Assembly: GCF_905147045.1 (NCBI RefSeq)
Contig: NC_065905.1
Span: 9,424,001 to 9,488,000 of the forward strand
Direction of reading: 5' to 3'
Source: Nymphalis io
Lineage: Eukaryota > Arthropoda > Insecta > Lepidoptera > Nymphalidae
Length of the DNA stretch: 64,000 nucleotides
The notes below the pieces were generated by a model. That model saw nothing but the letters and a program-made list of their open reading frames with translations, ran no database searches and was not told where the DNA came from. Every line of letters starts with the position of its first letter. Within the stretch, counting starts at the first letter, position 1. The translations under genes were made by a program, and so were the position numbers. Shown in pieces: positions 36,950 through 49,780 of the stretch.

Positions 36950-37921
36950 TTATTTCGATCTTAGATCTACTGTTTCGAAGCCAGATTCTGATATAATTTT
37001 TGGTGCGGAGATTTCTGGAGGAGTTTCTCTGGAGAGAGACGCTCTTTTATGTCTTGGCGGAGGAACTGGTGCAGGTTTGGGCACCTTGGATTTTAAGAGA
37101 CTTTTTATATTTATACCTCCTCTGTAATAGTACAGGTATATTCCCGCCATCGCAGAAATTGCGATGAACAGAGTGAGCAAGGCAATAAGGATGCCGTACC
37201 ATGCACTTCCAGTAGATTCTTCTGGAATTGGCACTGGAGGTTTCCTGCTGGGTGGAACGTATGCTGGCCTAGGTCTTCTGGTTGTAGTGGTAAAGCGGTC
37301 CCCTACAGCTATATCCGCACAAGCCCTAAATTCCTCTTGTGGCCCGCAGCCAACTGCACCTGTTCCATTAGCGCAAGTTCCCCAATTGTTACCAGCGATA
37401 TATTTCCATTGCAATACACAATGTGTGCATTCCATATTATCAGGAAGCTGATATTTCATCTCATAAATCCTGTTACCTTCGCGAGGATAGTATTTCGTTT
37501 CAGCTTTTCCTGCTAAATGAAGAATTGATTTATCCATGCAGTCTTGATCTGTTGCTTTTGGATCGTCACACACTCTAAATTCAAAGAATCCATTATGATT
37601 GGCTGTCAATTCCACTTTGATAACTATTGTGTCTTTTGGAGCATAACGACGGACGATAACACCTTTGCCAAATCTGCCTCCTAATTCGTGGGGGCGAGGC
37701 TTAGGGACGTCCCAGGCGTCCCCGCAGACACCACATTTGCCTCCATTCTTATTCCACTGTCTGGTAAACCCTCCACAATATAACTCGTGGTCATTATAGT
37801 TGTGTGGTGTGTCGAATCCATAACGCCAAGCTGTTGCCCGAGATGGAGGTTCAATTAGCCTTCCATGTCCATTGACGCCTTTTTCCAATAAAACCAGGAT
37901 TGCTACGCCGTACCATATTAT
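36950..37921 (-). CDS. membrane-anchored AA15 lytic polysaccharide monooxygenase (main exon)
   Basis: Copper enzyme of the insect chitin-binding type 4/AA15 family; known members oxidatively cleave chitin or cellulose. The exon begins at a pyrimidine-rich acceptor (AG at 37922-37923) and encodes a hydrophobic signal sequence ending VNG, then the catalytic domain starting HGRLIEPPSR. Counting from that His as 1, the second histidine of the copper brace is His91 (ANHNGFFEFRV), and Phe180 (EEFRACADI) is the likely axial residue. Cys pairs fit the family (GGKCGVCGDAW, ECTHCVLQW, TCANGTGAVGCG). After the domain come a Thr/Arg/Pro-rich linker, a transmembrane segment (WYGILIALLTLFIAISAMAG) and a Lys/Pro/Ser tail of about 60 residues ending DLRSK. 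The reading frame stays open upstream to an ATG at 38005, but that stretch looks like intron (see the candidate first exon at 57439). Confidence 0.92.
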   Translation of the reverse strand: MIWYGVAILVLLEKGVNGHGRLIEPPSRATAWRYGFDTPHNYNDHELYCGGFTRQWNKNGGKCGVCGDAWDVPKPRPHELGGRFGKGVIVRRYAPKDTIVIKVELTANHNGFFEFRVCDDPKATDQDCMDKSILHLAGKAETKYYPREGNRIYEMKYQLPDNMECTHCVLQWKYIAGNNWGTCANGTGAVGCGPQEEFRACADIAVGDRFTTTTRRPRPAYVPPSRKPPVPIPEESTGSAWYGILIALLTLFIAISAMAGIYLYYYRGGINIKSLLKSKVPKPAPVPPPRHKRASLSRETPPEISAPKIISESGFETVDLRSK

Positions 37922-39668
37922 CTGGAAAATGGAAAAAAAATCCTTATTAACATAGATATAAGCACCATTCGTTTGTAAGATACAAGGGTTTAAAATTATT
38001 TTCATTTAAAAAAACCTTCAGAATTAGAGACTTTCGTAAGTATTAACATTTTCGTGCGAATTCAGTTAACCTTGGCAACGTGTAACGTTTTATGATTCGC
38101 TAGCGTTTAGCGAATTCCTTAGGTTATAACATATTTTTTAAGACCTTACTAATGTAAGACAAAATATTTAATTTAGCAATAATGTTTAGTAGGTCTATTA
38201 TGCACATAAAAGCAAAGTTTATTTTATGACGTATCTAAAACTAATCATCGTCAAAGCGAAATAAATAGTACAAAATCTGCTAAACGAACTAATAAATATT
38301 GCGCTGCACAATATTTAGTTCGATCCACTTCATAAACGTCAAACATAATAATATTACGGTATTTATTTATTACGCAAAATTACGCCACAGATCTTAATTT
38401 AAAAGTAAACACTTTCACTGGCTTTATACTGGTTATATCTAAATCATTTTAAATAAGACTTTTCATAATGTAAAAGCCATTTTAAAGTTTCGGCTGGACC
38501 AGTAAATTATATAAGTAGTAGATAGTAGTGTTTATTTTATTTTTTGTAATTTTGTATATGAGTCTTTTTACTTAAATAAATAAATTATTATTATTATTAT
38601 AGTGTAAAAATATTTAATATAATTCGAAATGGTATTACAGATTTTAGAATTGTGAAAATTTAAAATAATATTTTAAAAGAATTTACTATAAATAGACTTT
38701 TTTTTAAACCAAAATAATTAGATAAATAAAAAATAAAAATAAATAAATAAAAAATAAAAAGTGGAAATAATGACGGGTTTAAAAATAACTTTTGTATTGT
38801 TGTTTTATTACTACGCAGATATTATATTTACCTTTTTTTTATAGTCGATTGTGTGAATTTCACTATGTAATGAATTTAGATTTGTTTTAATGTTGTTATT
38901 ATCAATTCACAGGCTCAGACAATAAGTCAATATATAAAATATTGATTTGTTTTATAATTTCCCAACACGTGTTATGCATAACAAATAAAACATATTATTC
39001 AGACGTGACCTACTGTAGCTTCCTTTTCTCAAGCAGCGCTAGCGGGTCATTAGTTCGTTTTCTATTTTCAAATGACTTACATACGTAGGCAGAATTTTAG
39101 CGCGTAAAATCTTTCAAACTTGGAAGCTTTCGTTTGAAAATAATATCTTCGTGCAATTATGATGTTAATAAGACATTGACATGTCTGGAGTCGTGGAATA
39201 AGTAATATGCGTGTGTTAGTTCAATGACACTTTTCCGTGTTCTCGTTGACGGTTATCGTTAACAGAGAAGCACGTTTTACTTGTTACTATTGAAGATTTT
39301 TTCTAATAAATTGCGCATTTGCACTCGAAATTTTGTGTTTTCAATGTTTTTTTTTATAAACAACTCGATAGATTAGCTTAATGTATTTTGATGTTCTTTT
39401 TTTCTTTTGACATATCTCTTTATATCATAAGATATGCGGATGTAAGTATATGTAGTTCACGAATGAAGGTTCATAGAAAGTAGACTGGCTATGGTGTGTT
39501 ATTTGTTTCTCATACTTAAATATTTTCGTAAACGATTGTCGTATTTTGCAAAGACTTGTATGAAAATTGTCGTCGTAGTAAGTAAATGACGGATATGGTT
39601 TTTATTGCGGATATATATGCGGAATTTTATTTTTAAGCCAAAAAACTATCACACTACTATCACTATAC

Positions 39669-39815
39669 CCAACACAGGAGAAGTAAAAACAACTAAATCG
39701 CTTTAACATTAAATTGACGTGATATAATTGGTCGATATCTTAAATAATATCTATGTGGTTCATTATGGTTTCGGAGAAAATGGTGTTTTGAATGTCGGCG
39801 AAGTTATTATCAGGA
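39669..39815 (+). repeat. dispersed family F, copy 2
   Basis: Partner of 30125-30270; see there for the shared blocks. Confidence 0.5.
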
Positions 39816-40639
39816 ATTTCGGAAGTAAAATTAAAGAGGATATAAAACTAGTTGATTGGAAAAGAGTTAATAAAAATAAGCAGAGCTATTAGAAAATAGG
39901 ATTGTATTTACTCCTGCTTTAATTGGTAAAGGTTATAATATTTTACAGGCTTATTAGGAGAGAAAAGTATATGTGTTGCCACTATATTATAAATCAATCA
40001 AAAGAAAAAAAATTGGAAATAATTGGTCAGAACTTAAAATAAAAACGGTCAAATAAATTGAATGACGAAATTTCCATTGTTTTGAAAAGTAGTTTTTAAA
40101 CAATTTAATTAAGTTATTTTTATTGTAAGTTACACCGAAAGAAAAAAAACTAATTAAACTATTAATTCTGCTAAAAATATTGATAGCATAAAATATTACA
40201 TATTCAAACTGTATAATAAAAAACAGGATAGAAATCTTCTGTTTTTCTTTTGTTTACTTTGTAGATTACACAATTAAAGTTCGATGATTGCACGTGAATA
40301 TATTTCCATATTTTAAGTTAACCACAGATAACTAATTTTAATATCAGCGTGAGAATTTATAAGATCAGACAATATTGTATGGCGTACGTTTTTAGCCGCA
40401 ATCATTTCTAAATTTAATAAACGTGTAACTATATATTTTATATAACATTGTTCTGTGGATTTATTTGAAAGTTAATATTGTAGGCTCGTTCACTCGCTTT
40501 GCTTTTTTTTCTCTAACTTCAGTAAATAATAGTTTGAGTTTTTTTTACGTAAAATGCGTGGCAGGGTCTTTTCCTTTAAAAAAGTTATTTTTAAAATTGT
40601 CGTTAAAAGTAAAAAGGTTAAGTAACAAACTGTGTGTTT

Positions 40640-40745
40640 GAGCTCCTTGAAAAGGTTTGGAACTTATTTCACCACGCTGCTCTAATGAGTGGTCAATTTG
40701 TCCAATTGTTGCCGGATATAACACATGTGGGAGATTTTCTCCCGC
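40640..40745 (-). repeat. SINE family B fragment
   Basis: Antisense 'ttggaacttatttcaccacg', 'ctgctctaatg' and 'acacatgtgggaga' correspond to the family B body. Confidence 0.55.
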
Positions 40746-41149
40746 CGAGCAAGAGATGAAAATAACATATGGTGTTTTCCCCGTTTAGAATTCCCAATCG
40801 TGGGTTAATATTCACAATTTCTAATAACAACTATTCGATCAAGGCTTTAAAATTGTTTTAATCACCATACTTATCCAGACAATACATACGTGCATTACGC
40901 CATTATATAGGGTTTGATATAATATTAGCAAGTATTTAAGTCATTTGCAATATTTTTTCACGCACGAATATTACATTTCTGTAATAAATACAGGGGAAGT
41001 AGGAAATCACTGTTCAAGGTGCGTCGGAACCACACGCTCTACATATTAAATAGTGAAGTGTTACGTAGAATCGATTTCAATACACATAATATAATATAAG
41101 TTAACTTTAGTTAAGAGGATAGCGGGTAAATTGTTCCAATATGATGTTA

Positions 41150-41345
41150 GCCTCTGCTCATAGATAATGGCGTGGAACGAAATACAAACAATTCCTGGCC
41201 ACCAATGAGTGGTCTTTACATCGCCAATGCGCCATCAACCTTGAAATCTAATTCATCCTTTAAACCGGAACACAATAATATATTTAGTATTTGCTTTTAT
41301 ATTGCTGTTTGGTAGTATAATATTTCTCGTCTTATCAATCGCTCA
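41150..41345 (-). repeat. degenerate family A element
   Basis: Retains 'tggccaccaatgagtggtc', 'catcgccaatgcgcca', 'tcctttaaaccggaacacaa' and 'ttgctgttt'. Highly diverged from the family. Confidence 0.55.
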
Positions 41346-41492
41346 ATCGCCTGTAAACATATGTTACGTTACTGGCAGTAATATCGCCAACTAGTAATCT
41401 TATTGATTACGTACGTAATATTGTATTTTGTGGTGATAAGATGCGCGGAAGCTATGTGGATTGAAGAATACGTGGATCCGAATATAAGATTT

Positions 41493-41715
41493 ATGGTTGA
41501 AATTTGGGCAAGGGAGTTTTCACGAGTTTCGTTTTAATTATCTCTTGCTCGCCAATGCAGGAGAATATTGTGAGAAAACATGCATGTGTCGGATTAATTT
41601 CTGGCAGCTGTATATACTCTAATTCTTTATGAAGCTTCCTTTGGCTTTTGCTGAGTATCATTTTGATTGCTGGGTGCAGTGGGACATTTACGGCTTTTTA
41701 TAAGTTTCACTATTG
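41493..41715 (+). repeat. degenerate SINE family B copy
   Basis: Echoes of 'ttgaaatttgggcaagggag' (B-box region), 'tctcttgctcgccaatgcag', 'gagaaaacatgcatgtgtcg' and 'gcagtgggacatttacggc'. Confidence 0.5.
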
Positions 41716-41805
41716 AGAACTAAGTTTTTCCAATGTTATTTAATTAATTGAAAGCAAGTTTAAATTAAAATTACCTATATATTGTATAAAAGTTAAAAAA
41801 AAAAT

Positions 41806-42080
41806 CAATAATAATAATAATATCCTGGGACATATTTCACACACGGCCATCTGATCCCAAATTAAGCTTGTACAAAGCTTGTGCTATGGAAACCAGACAA
41901 CTGATATACTACATATACTACTTTTCTTTTGTAAATACATACTTATATAGAAAATTACACCCAGACTAAGGACAAACAGACATGTTCATGCATACAAATA
42001 TCTGTCCTGGGTGGGAATCGAACCCACAACCTCGGCGTGAAAAGGCAAGTATCTACCAACCACGCCAACCGGCTCGTCAT
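41806..42080 (-). mobile_element. tRNA-derived SINE family C, copy 2
   Basis: On the minus strand: head 'atgacgagccggttggcgtg', B box 'gggttcgattccc' (a better match than copy 1), body as at 12617-12888, and an (ATT)n tail at 41806-41820. Confidence 0.88.
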
Positions 42081-42683
42081 AAAACATATAATTTTGTAAT
42101 CATTACATATTTCAAATAGATAAACTGATTACTTTTCTAAAATATTCTAAATAAGTTTATAAAGTTGATAATAATAGTGTGGATTTTTCGTTTATCAAGA
42201 AATAAAAAAACCATTTTAGAAAGTTAATACAAATTATTAATCATGTAATTTGATTCGTTTAGATAAACTCTTGTCGTTTTTCGCGGAAACCGGTGACACA
42301 TTACATATAATTTTGTAAAATATCGAATTATAAGAACTTTATTAAGTTATATTTTTATATTGGTTTTACAAATTATTACTATTCTTGTTAGATGCTAATA
42401 AATAGTGTACTTTATTTCAGCCATAAACATAAGAACGACTTACATTGAAGTAAAGGAAAGAGGTATGTTTTTGTTCAAAACGCTACCAGTTACTTGAAAG
42501 TAATCGTAATTTCGTTTGCAGTTACCACGACGTTGCTACACTTTGGAACAATTGTAGGTTTTGCAATTGAGGGTCAGTGCAATACGTGTGAAGTTTGTTT
42601 ATGACTTGATATCGGTGAAAAATATATTTGGCAATGGTTTCAGTGTGATCGTGTTATAAATCTTTTGTTACTCGTAATAATGT

Positions 42684-43025
42684 GACTGCCTCGTTGATCT
42701 AGTGGCTAGATATAAGGCCGCAGACCCTGAGGTCCTGGGTTCAAATCCCAGGTCGGGCCAATAAAATGTTATTGAGATTTTCTGTCGAAAATTCTCAGTA
42801 GCAGTCCGGAGTCTGGAAGTTGGAAGTGTGTAAACTCCTTTGCGTCGGAAAGCACGTAAACCTGTTGGTCCTGCGCCTGAACTCTTACCGGTCGTATCAG
42901 AGTGCCGAGGAAGATTATGAGAGTAGACTGCACTGAACTGTGTTGTGCACTATAATATGCTGCGCAGTTAGCTAATCTCTTGAGATTGGCCGCCGTGGTC
43001 GTAATCGGTCTTGATGACTATTTTT
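42684..43025 (+). mobile_element. tRNA-derived SINE family D, full-length copy
   Basis: Head 'gactgcctcgttgatctagt' with an A-box-like 'tctagtggctaga' and a perfect B box 'gggttcaaatccc' closing a 5-bp arm. The body (about 250 bp) contains 'gaaaattctcagtagcagtc', 'ggaaagcacgtaaacctgtt' and 'gaactcttaccggtcg', and it ends 'gagattggccgccgtggtcg' and 'ggtcttgatgac'. The intact pol III boxes suggest a fairly recent insertion. Confidence 0.85.
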
Positions 43026-46000
43026 ATTAATGTAATAATAAATAAGATTTATAAAATATCTCTTTCTTTTTATTAAATAAACTTTTTTGTTATATTTTAT
43101 AGATGTGACGTAAGTATATAGAATGCCTAAAAATATTTTATCACGACATATTACAAAGATTATACTTAAATACTATTTATTATATTTAAACGTACTTAAT
43201 AAGTAAAAAAAAAGGATAGACCATAGAAATGAGAAAAAGAAAACTTATGTTGTGTTGTGAACTTTTCATTCTACTATGTAATATTTAAAAGAAAAAGGTG
43301 ATTTTATTTAATGTCTGATGAACAAATCGGCAGTTGTAACGAATAACGATTAGTATGCGCGTGCTAAGGTACCACTTCGTGGTGGGAATTGTAAGGAAAG
43401 TGAAACTTCACTACTGACGATATACTTACATTACTGTCAGTAATATCACCAAGTATTAAACTTATTAATTACGTATACATTTCGTAGTTATTGTTTTAAT
43501 ATACAAATAAAAACATATTAAAATTAAAATACATACGACGAATAAATATATGTTATATTTTCAAGAATTTAAACTTATTTAAATTTTAAAACTCGATTTA
43601 ATTAAATGAGTAGTACAAATGAAGTACTTAAATACCTCATTTCGTCTAATTCTTGACTTTAAAATTAACAAAATTAGGTACCGAAATTATCTGTAACAAA
43701 ATAATGGAAACGATTCCGGAATGAGCCATAATTATATATGTGTGTTTGTGTGTGTAAAGACAAAAGTATTTTTTCCATTTAACTAGCAATATAATTTTTT
43801 TTTCAATAAACTATTTTTTTTTAATAATAAGTATTATAAACATAGATTATAGAAGTATGATATTTAAGTAATTGATATTCTATCACAGTTAAGTTCTCAA
43901 TGCGTCGTCCGCGTAAGTACTTATGATTAAAAATGTATCGAACAAATTTTTTTATATAAATCTCTTTTTTATCATTTCGTCCGTGAAACAACTTCCGTTC
44001 AAACATATAGAAGTTTAATATGCCCAGATTAGGATCATAAACCACGGAGCTATAATATGAGGATACTCCTATAATATGAGAATAATGATGATACGACAAC
44101 TAAGCTAATTTCATAGGATAGTTGAAAATATAGGTTTCTTGAGTTTTTAGAGGTTTCAAACGCTTACAACAATTTTTTATGCGCATGTTATTGTATATAA
44201 AATGCAAATAGTATTCTGGAATTTAACATCTCATTAACATTTGGAACATGTTAATTGGAACATCATAACTGGTTCGGTTGGAAAATTAATAATTTACATT
44301 AGTTGTCCGAATATTTAATGTAAGTACCATTTACAAGTATGAATCAATTCCCCATCAAAACTGGCCGAACAGGATGTGTGACGTCTTCGCTCTATATTTC
44401 GTTTAACATTTAAATAAATTAATTAGAACGAACATTTAAAAGTTGAACGGATATCAAAGTTATATTTAAAAAGGTGTAAACAAGAGTTGTCTTTTGGCCC
44501 TTATGGATACCTAGTGACTAACAGTATACTTTTTTGTTCCCTGGCTGTAACAACGATATGACCGTAGCTTTTAACTTGGAAGTTATTTTTATTCTTAGAT
44601 AATAGTTCATATTTAACAACTCTTTTTCTCATGTTGAAACGACCACAACCATCCAAACGTGGAAACTTTGTGTAGTATACCTAAGTATAAAATACAAATC
44701 AACAGATGCTGGCTAAATAACGCCAGCAACGGCATTTTAAAAAGTAAAAGACACGTCAAAAATTAAACGAATATACATGAAAAGCATTTGCAATGGAACG
44801 AGCATTGTTCCCAAGGCATGTACTCTCTTGATGATATTAAGAGAAAAAAAAACAAACAGCTTTTGTTTGTTTATATCTCTCGAGATACAGCTGTATTACG
44901 TAACAAATGGAACGTTGAATGCATAGCATTACATATGTTGCGTATCTATGCAGAATAATGTTATATTAAATTGTATTGTTATTCAGTTGACGAAAAATTT
45001 AAACATTTAAATAAGACCCTGATACCTTTCACTTAGAGTCCGCTGCCCAATTGCTGTCTGAATTTTGCAATATCGATAAAGCAACTACAATTTCAAATAG
45101 TGTAAGCACTAGTTTCCGTACTATTTTTTTTTTAATGTTCATGAATTATTTCACAAAGGTAAATTTTAGTCATATATGTAAATCAAGTTTATATTTATAA
45201 TTCAATAGAACTTGATATTTTATATATGCACGTATATTTTAAATGTACTGAAATAACGTAAGTACAAGACTCATTTTTATTGGGTTCAATCAGATCTATT
45301 CAGTATTTTTCACTTATTATGTCGACCATAGTCTATGGGGTAAGCAATCATAGCATTACACAATTTTATGATGAATAAAGAATAAGTTTTAATTTAGTCG
45401 ATGTAAGCAAACCACAACTATCACTAAATCCATATCGGCCCAAGGAGTCATTTACATTCCAACTAAAAACCCACTTAAAATTGAAAACTAAAAATTATTA
45501 TTAAGGACCTATTTAATAAAATCGGTCCCAAAATAAAATCTGGGCAGAATGATTTCATTCTGATTACATCTACAAGAGTTCAATGTTAGTTTTTTTTAAA
45601 CAAGATTATTTGGTAACAATTTACAGATAACAATAAAATACTTTGGTTACGAGATTGTCGTGATCAACTTTTTTTAAACTTCAAAACCAGTCTCGAAACG
45701 AGGAAAGTTTTGGGTGAAAGTGGTTAAACGGTTAATTGGTCAAGTATCTATCATTTCTACATTTTTCTTATGTTTTGTAAAATAATAAATATATTTTAGT
45801 AGAAAGCATTCGATCACAATTAAAAAAAAAATTAGAATAGCGCCGATTTTGATTGTAGGAAATTCTCGATATAATAACGCTTTACAGACTTCAAGTTAAA
45901 TAGTTTATGAAGTTACTATTTAACTATTAAAAGACTATTTATAATGATTGGTAATTTTATTATATTTGTATGTTAAAAAAGATATAAATATAAACAAAAT

Positions 46001-46835
46001 AACAGACAACGATTTGTATAGAATTTCACCATGAGAATGACAGTCAAAGAACTGCGGTAAATGAATAATAGCAATTATAGAGAAAACAACAGCCATTGAA
46101 TGTAGATCTGTGTAATTTATATACATAGTACGTTTCACTTTAATCATTGAAATCAAATCATAAAGTATCGTTTTGTGTAAAGTGTTTCTAGTCATGAAAA
46201 CTTATCGACAGTTTTGTAGAAAAACTTATTATGTTTTTTATTTTACTGGCAAGTCTTATATTCATAATTTGTTTATTTTTTTTTACTTTTTTTTAACGCA
46301 ATGACAATATAATTTCGACTGCGATTTGAGTGCTAAATATAGAAACGCTATTAGTAACGTTGACACAGTTACATGAAGTGTCACTTGTCTTAAATTTGTT
46401 TTTCTATTTGTTGCAACTTATATTAATGACAAATACTGTGACTTTTACATTTCAATAAATATTTACTAGCATTTTTAACTTTAAGATGTATGGTTTTTTA
46501 TAATTAAACAAAACCGGTTTACTTATTTTATTAGGCGCATAGCTGATTATAATGGTACCTTCTGAGCACGTTAATGATCATCATAAATAGCAGATCAATC
46601 AGAAAATATCGTGACTTGAATCTATGGATTATACGTAAATCACTTTGGGCCCATGACATATATTTAAATAGTATATACATTTTAAATTTAAAAATAATCT
46701 TTATGATATAAAGTGGTCTTCTGAAATATGCTTAATACATACTTTTGTATTATTTTTGTACACAGTACAAAACCGTAGCGGCCTTACAAATAATCGTTGT
46801 ATAGCCAGTAAATACACAACGATTTCACTCTTTCT

Positions 46836-47045
46836 GTAGGTTGGCGGACGGGCAAATGGTAATGGTAAGTAGTCACCACCGCCCATAAATATTGGCGCCT
46901 TAAGAAATACTAATCAACCCTTACACCGCCTTTGCGCCACCGACCTTGAGCCTACACCTACTGAGTATTGCTGTTTGGCGATAAAATATTGGATGACCGG
47001 GTAGTACCTACACAGACATGCCCAAATGACTACCATCAAGTGTTA
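46836..47045 (-). repeat. diverged family A element
   Basis: 'ctgtaggttggcggacgggc', 'gtaagtagtcaccaccgccc', 'gagtattgctgtttggcg' and 'tagtacctacacagac' follow family A order in antisense, with many substitutions. Confidence 0.65.
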
Positions 47046-47390
47046 GTTAACCATCAAGGGTTAAGTTGTAGTTGGGTTAAGGCCTCCCCTGTTAAGAATG
47101 TTCGAACTTTTTATATAAATATGAATATATACTTACTACTATTATTTCTAAATTTAACCATTTTACCATTATTATACTTATTTAGAAAGTTAAATCTATT
47201 TTTAAATACTTAAAAACGCGCGTGAGAAAAACGCAAACAGTTCCGTTTTCATATTAATCTAAAAATAATTGTGTTCATTCCATCTTTTTTTCCTGGGAAC
47301 CTCGTTTCTTTATGTAATCAGAATTTTCATACATAAAAGTCTGAGAACATTTTGTAAAAGTTTTAAGTTTAAATTATTTAATGGTAACGA

Positions 47391-47650
47391 CAGTAGGTAC
47401 CATCCACTCATCAGATATTCTACCGCAAAACAGCAGTACTTAGTATTGTTGTGTTCCGGTTTGAAGGGTGAGTGAGCCAGTGTAATTATAGGCACAAGGG
47501 ACATAACATCTTAGTTCCCAAGGTTGGTGGCGCATTGCCGATGTAAGCGATGGTTAACATTTCTCACAGTGCCAATGTCTATGGGCGTTGGTGACCACTG
47601 ACCACTAGGTGGTGCATTAGCCCATATGCTCGTCCGCCTATCTATACCAT
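47391..47650 (+). mobile_element. family A element, 5'-truncated copy
   Basis: Starts inside the element at 'gtaggtaccatccactcatc' and continues to 'gctcgtccgcctatctatac'. Otherwise well preserved, typical of LINE-machinery 5' truncation. Confidence 0.85.
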
Positions 47651-47874
47651 AGAAAGCACATGTAACTAAATGTAATATATTTTTTAAATTTTAAATGAGT
47701 ATGGTATATAGTATGTTGTTTGAATGGATTTGAGTTAAAGAAAGAAATAAAATGGCGTCACATTTTATCCGCGTTCGTTTTTGTGTTATGTCTAAAAATA
47801 TACTTCTCGTTGCAGGCAATCGTTTCATGAGCGATAATGTCTTATTTACAGTTTAAATAAAAGTAAGTCAACTA

Positions 47875-48090
47875 ACAGCCTGCAAATTGTCCCATTGCTG
47901 GACTAAACCATATTTTTGTTAGTAGAGCTTGGAGCATATTCCACCATGAAAATGCACCGAGGTTTGTGGATGCACATGAGACAGATTTGATCTATATATT
48001 CGTTGTTTGTATGAAAAATTGGTGGTTTTTGGCTTGAATCCGCAACCTTCCTTAAAATTTTCATCTTCTAATTACTGGGCTATGATTACA
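47875..48090 (-). repeat. SINE family B, diverged antisense copy
   Basis: 'aacagcctgcaaattgtccc', 'attgctggactaaacc', 'ggagcatattccaccatg' and, at the far end, 'ggcttgaatccgcaacc' (decayed B box). Confidence 0.6.
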
Positions 48091-48893
48091 AGTGCACTAA
48101 AAGTAAGGAATTATGGGTAGAGCTTACAACCTTTAATACCTCTTTGGGTGAAACCGCATCTTCCTAGAAATGGAGATAAATATAACTCTGTCTCCTTCGC
48201 TCTCGTCAATTTGGATGCAAGGGAGAATTCCGTCTCGTTCGCACCGGGACAATACGGGTTAAATTGAACGGATTACACTTTTATGGATGTATTTACGAAA
48301 TTTTTTACAAGAAATGTCACATTAAGGGATACTCTATCATTGAAAGTACCGCCTGAAGATGTCATAATGTACAAACTGTTCCCGTTATAATAGAATTGGA
48401 AAAACAACGCCTTGACGAAATATGATAATTTAAAAATGTACTTAACAACCGAAACTACCGAAGTTTATTCCTAGTGCACTAAACTGTCTTAATTCTGACA
48501 ATTCTTATACACGATATTCTCTTATGTATTGTCTGTTATGATTAAATATTTTTTTATTAGCTTTCATTAGAAAAAATATATGAGAAAAATATCAGATGAA
48601 CATCACGATACACCTGATGATAACTCAATGGCAACTTAATAGTACCCAACTGTTAGAAATATTTCTAACTAGTTAAAAAATAAAAAGTTTTAAATGTGTA
48701 TGGAATCATTTTAATGTTTGATTACATTATATAATTGGACAGTTTGCCAGAATGCTATGCACTAGGCAGTAGGTTCGATACCAAATACCCGTACCGTACT
48801 CGTGATTAATACAGGGCGACCGAACTGTCCTCGACTAGCTTTTTTGCTTTTTCTTTTTTTTTTGTGAAAAATTGCTTTTTTTTCGGAAATACT

Positions 48894-49267
48894 TATACGG
48901 AAATATAGATAAAAGAAAATACAAATTTTGAGACATCGTTACGAGCCGTTTCATAATTATATATATATATATATATAATTGATATATTTTATTATTTTTA
49001 TTGAATAAGTGATAATGATACATTAACCATTTGATTTAAACAACAATGAAATTTTCACCGCGATTACCTAATGGCAAAGCTGCGGCGCTTACGTAACTTA
49101 TCACTTACGTTACTGTTAAATTAATACAAGAAAATAAACATTATCATCAAGCGCAACAATATAATATAAACGGAATAATATATAACGGTATAATATATAC
49201 GGAAATATAGATAAAAGAAAATACAAATTTTGAGACTTCGTTACGAGCCGTTTCAGATGATTTAGTG

Positions 49268-49322
<55 letters not shown>

Positions 49323-49495
49323 ATTTTTATTGAATAAGTGATAATGATACATTAACCATTTGATTTAAACAACAATGAAATTTTCACCACGATTACCTAA
49401 TGGCAAAGCTGCGGCGCTTACGTAACTTATCACTTACGTTACTGTTAAATTAATACAAGAAAATAAACATTATCATCAAGCGCAACAATATAATT
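48894..49495. repeat. direct tandem duplication of a ~270-300 bp unit
   Basis: Copy 1 is 48894-49165 and copy 2 is 49196-49495. Both run from 'tatacggaaatatagataaa' through 'gcttacgtaacttatcactt' to 'caagcgcaacaatataat', with only a few single-base differences ('gagacatcg' / 'gagacttcg', 'caccgcg' / 'caccacg'). They also differ in the (AT)n length in the middle (about 20 against about 49 bp) and in a short extra stretch 'gatgatttagtg' in copy 2. Confidence 0.9.
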
Positions 49496-49780
49496 CTAAT
49501 GATGTTTACATCAACAAAAAAATATACCGTTGAATCATTGCCATTGACACGCTCTTGACTTACTTGATTAAAAAAAAAAAAGAAAGATACGTACTATAAC
49601 GCGAAATGCATGGTCGAAAGAATTACCTAAATAAAAATAAATTCGTACAAGGTATTATCAAACTTATTACACGGTAATAAAAACTAAAGTGACAGCAAAC
49701 ACTTGGAATGCAGTCTGTTCATTTCCTGATATACTCTCACTTCTTATAATATTGACGGCAATTGTAATTGATTTACTAAT

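Noticed and set aside
37922..38005. Upstream ATG at 38005 as the LPMO start
   Set aside because: The added residues are charged or mixed and push the signal sequence about 40 residues inside the protein. The DNA just before 37921 is a pyrimidine tract ending in AG. It remains possible but is less likely than a separate first exon.
42684..42765. tRNA gene
   Set aside because: It has good A and B boxes, but they head a ~340-bp element with a relative elsewhere, and the tRNA arms do not pair properly; it is SINE family D.
45935..46195. 86-codon frame on the minus strand with two hydrophobic stretches
   Set aside because: No family motif, no polyadenylation or splice support, and it is within the LPMO intron in AT-rich DNA where such frames arise by chance.
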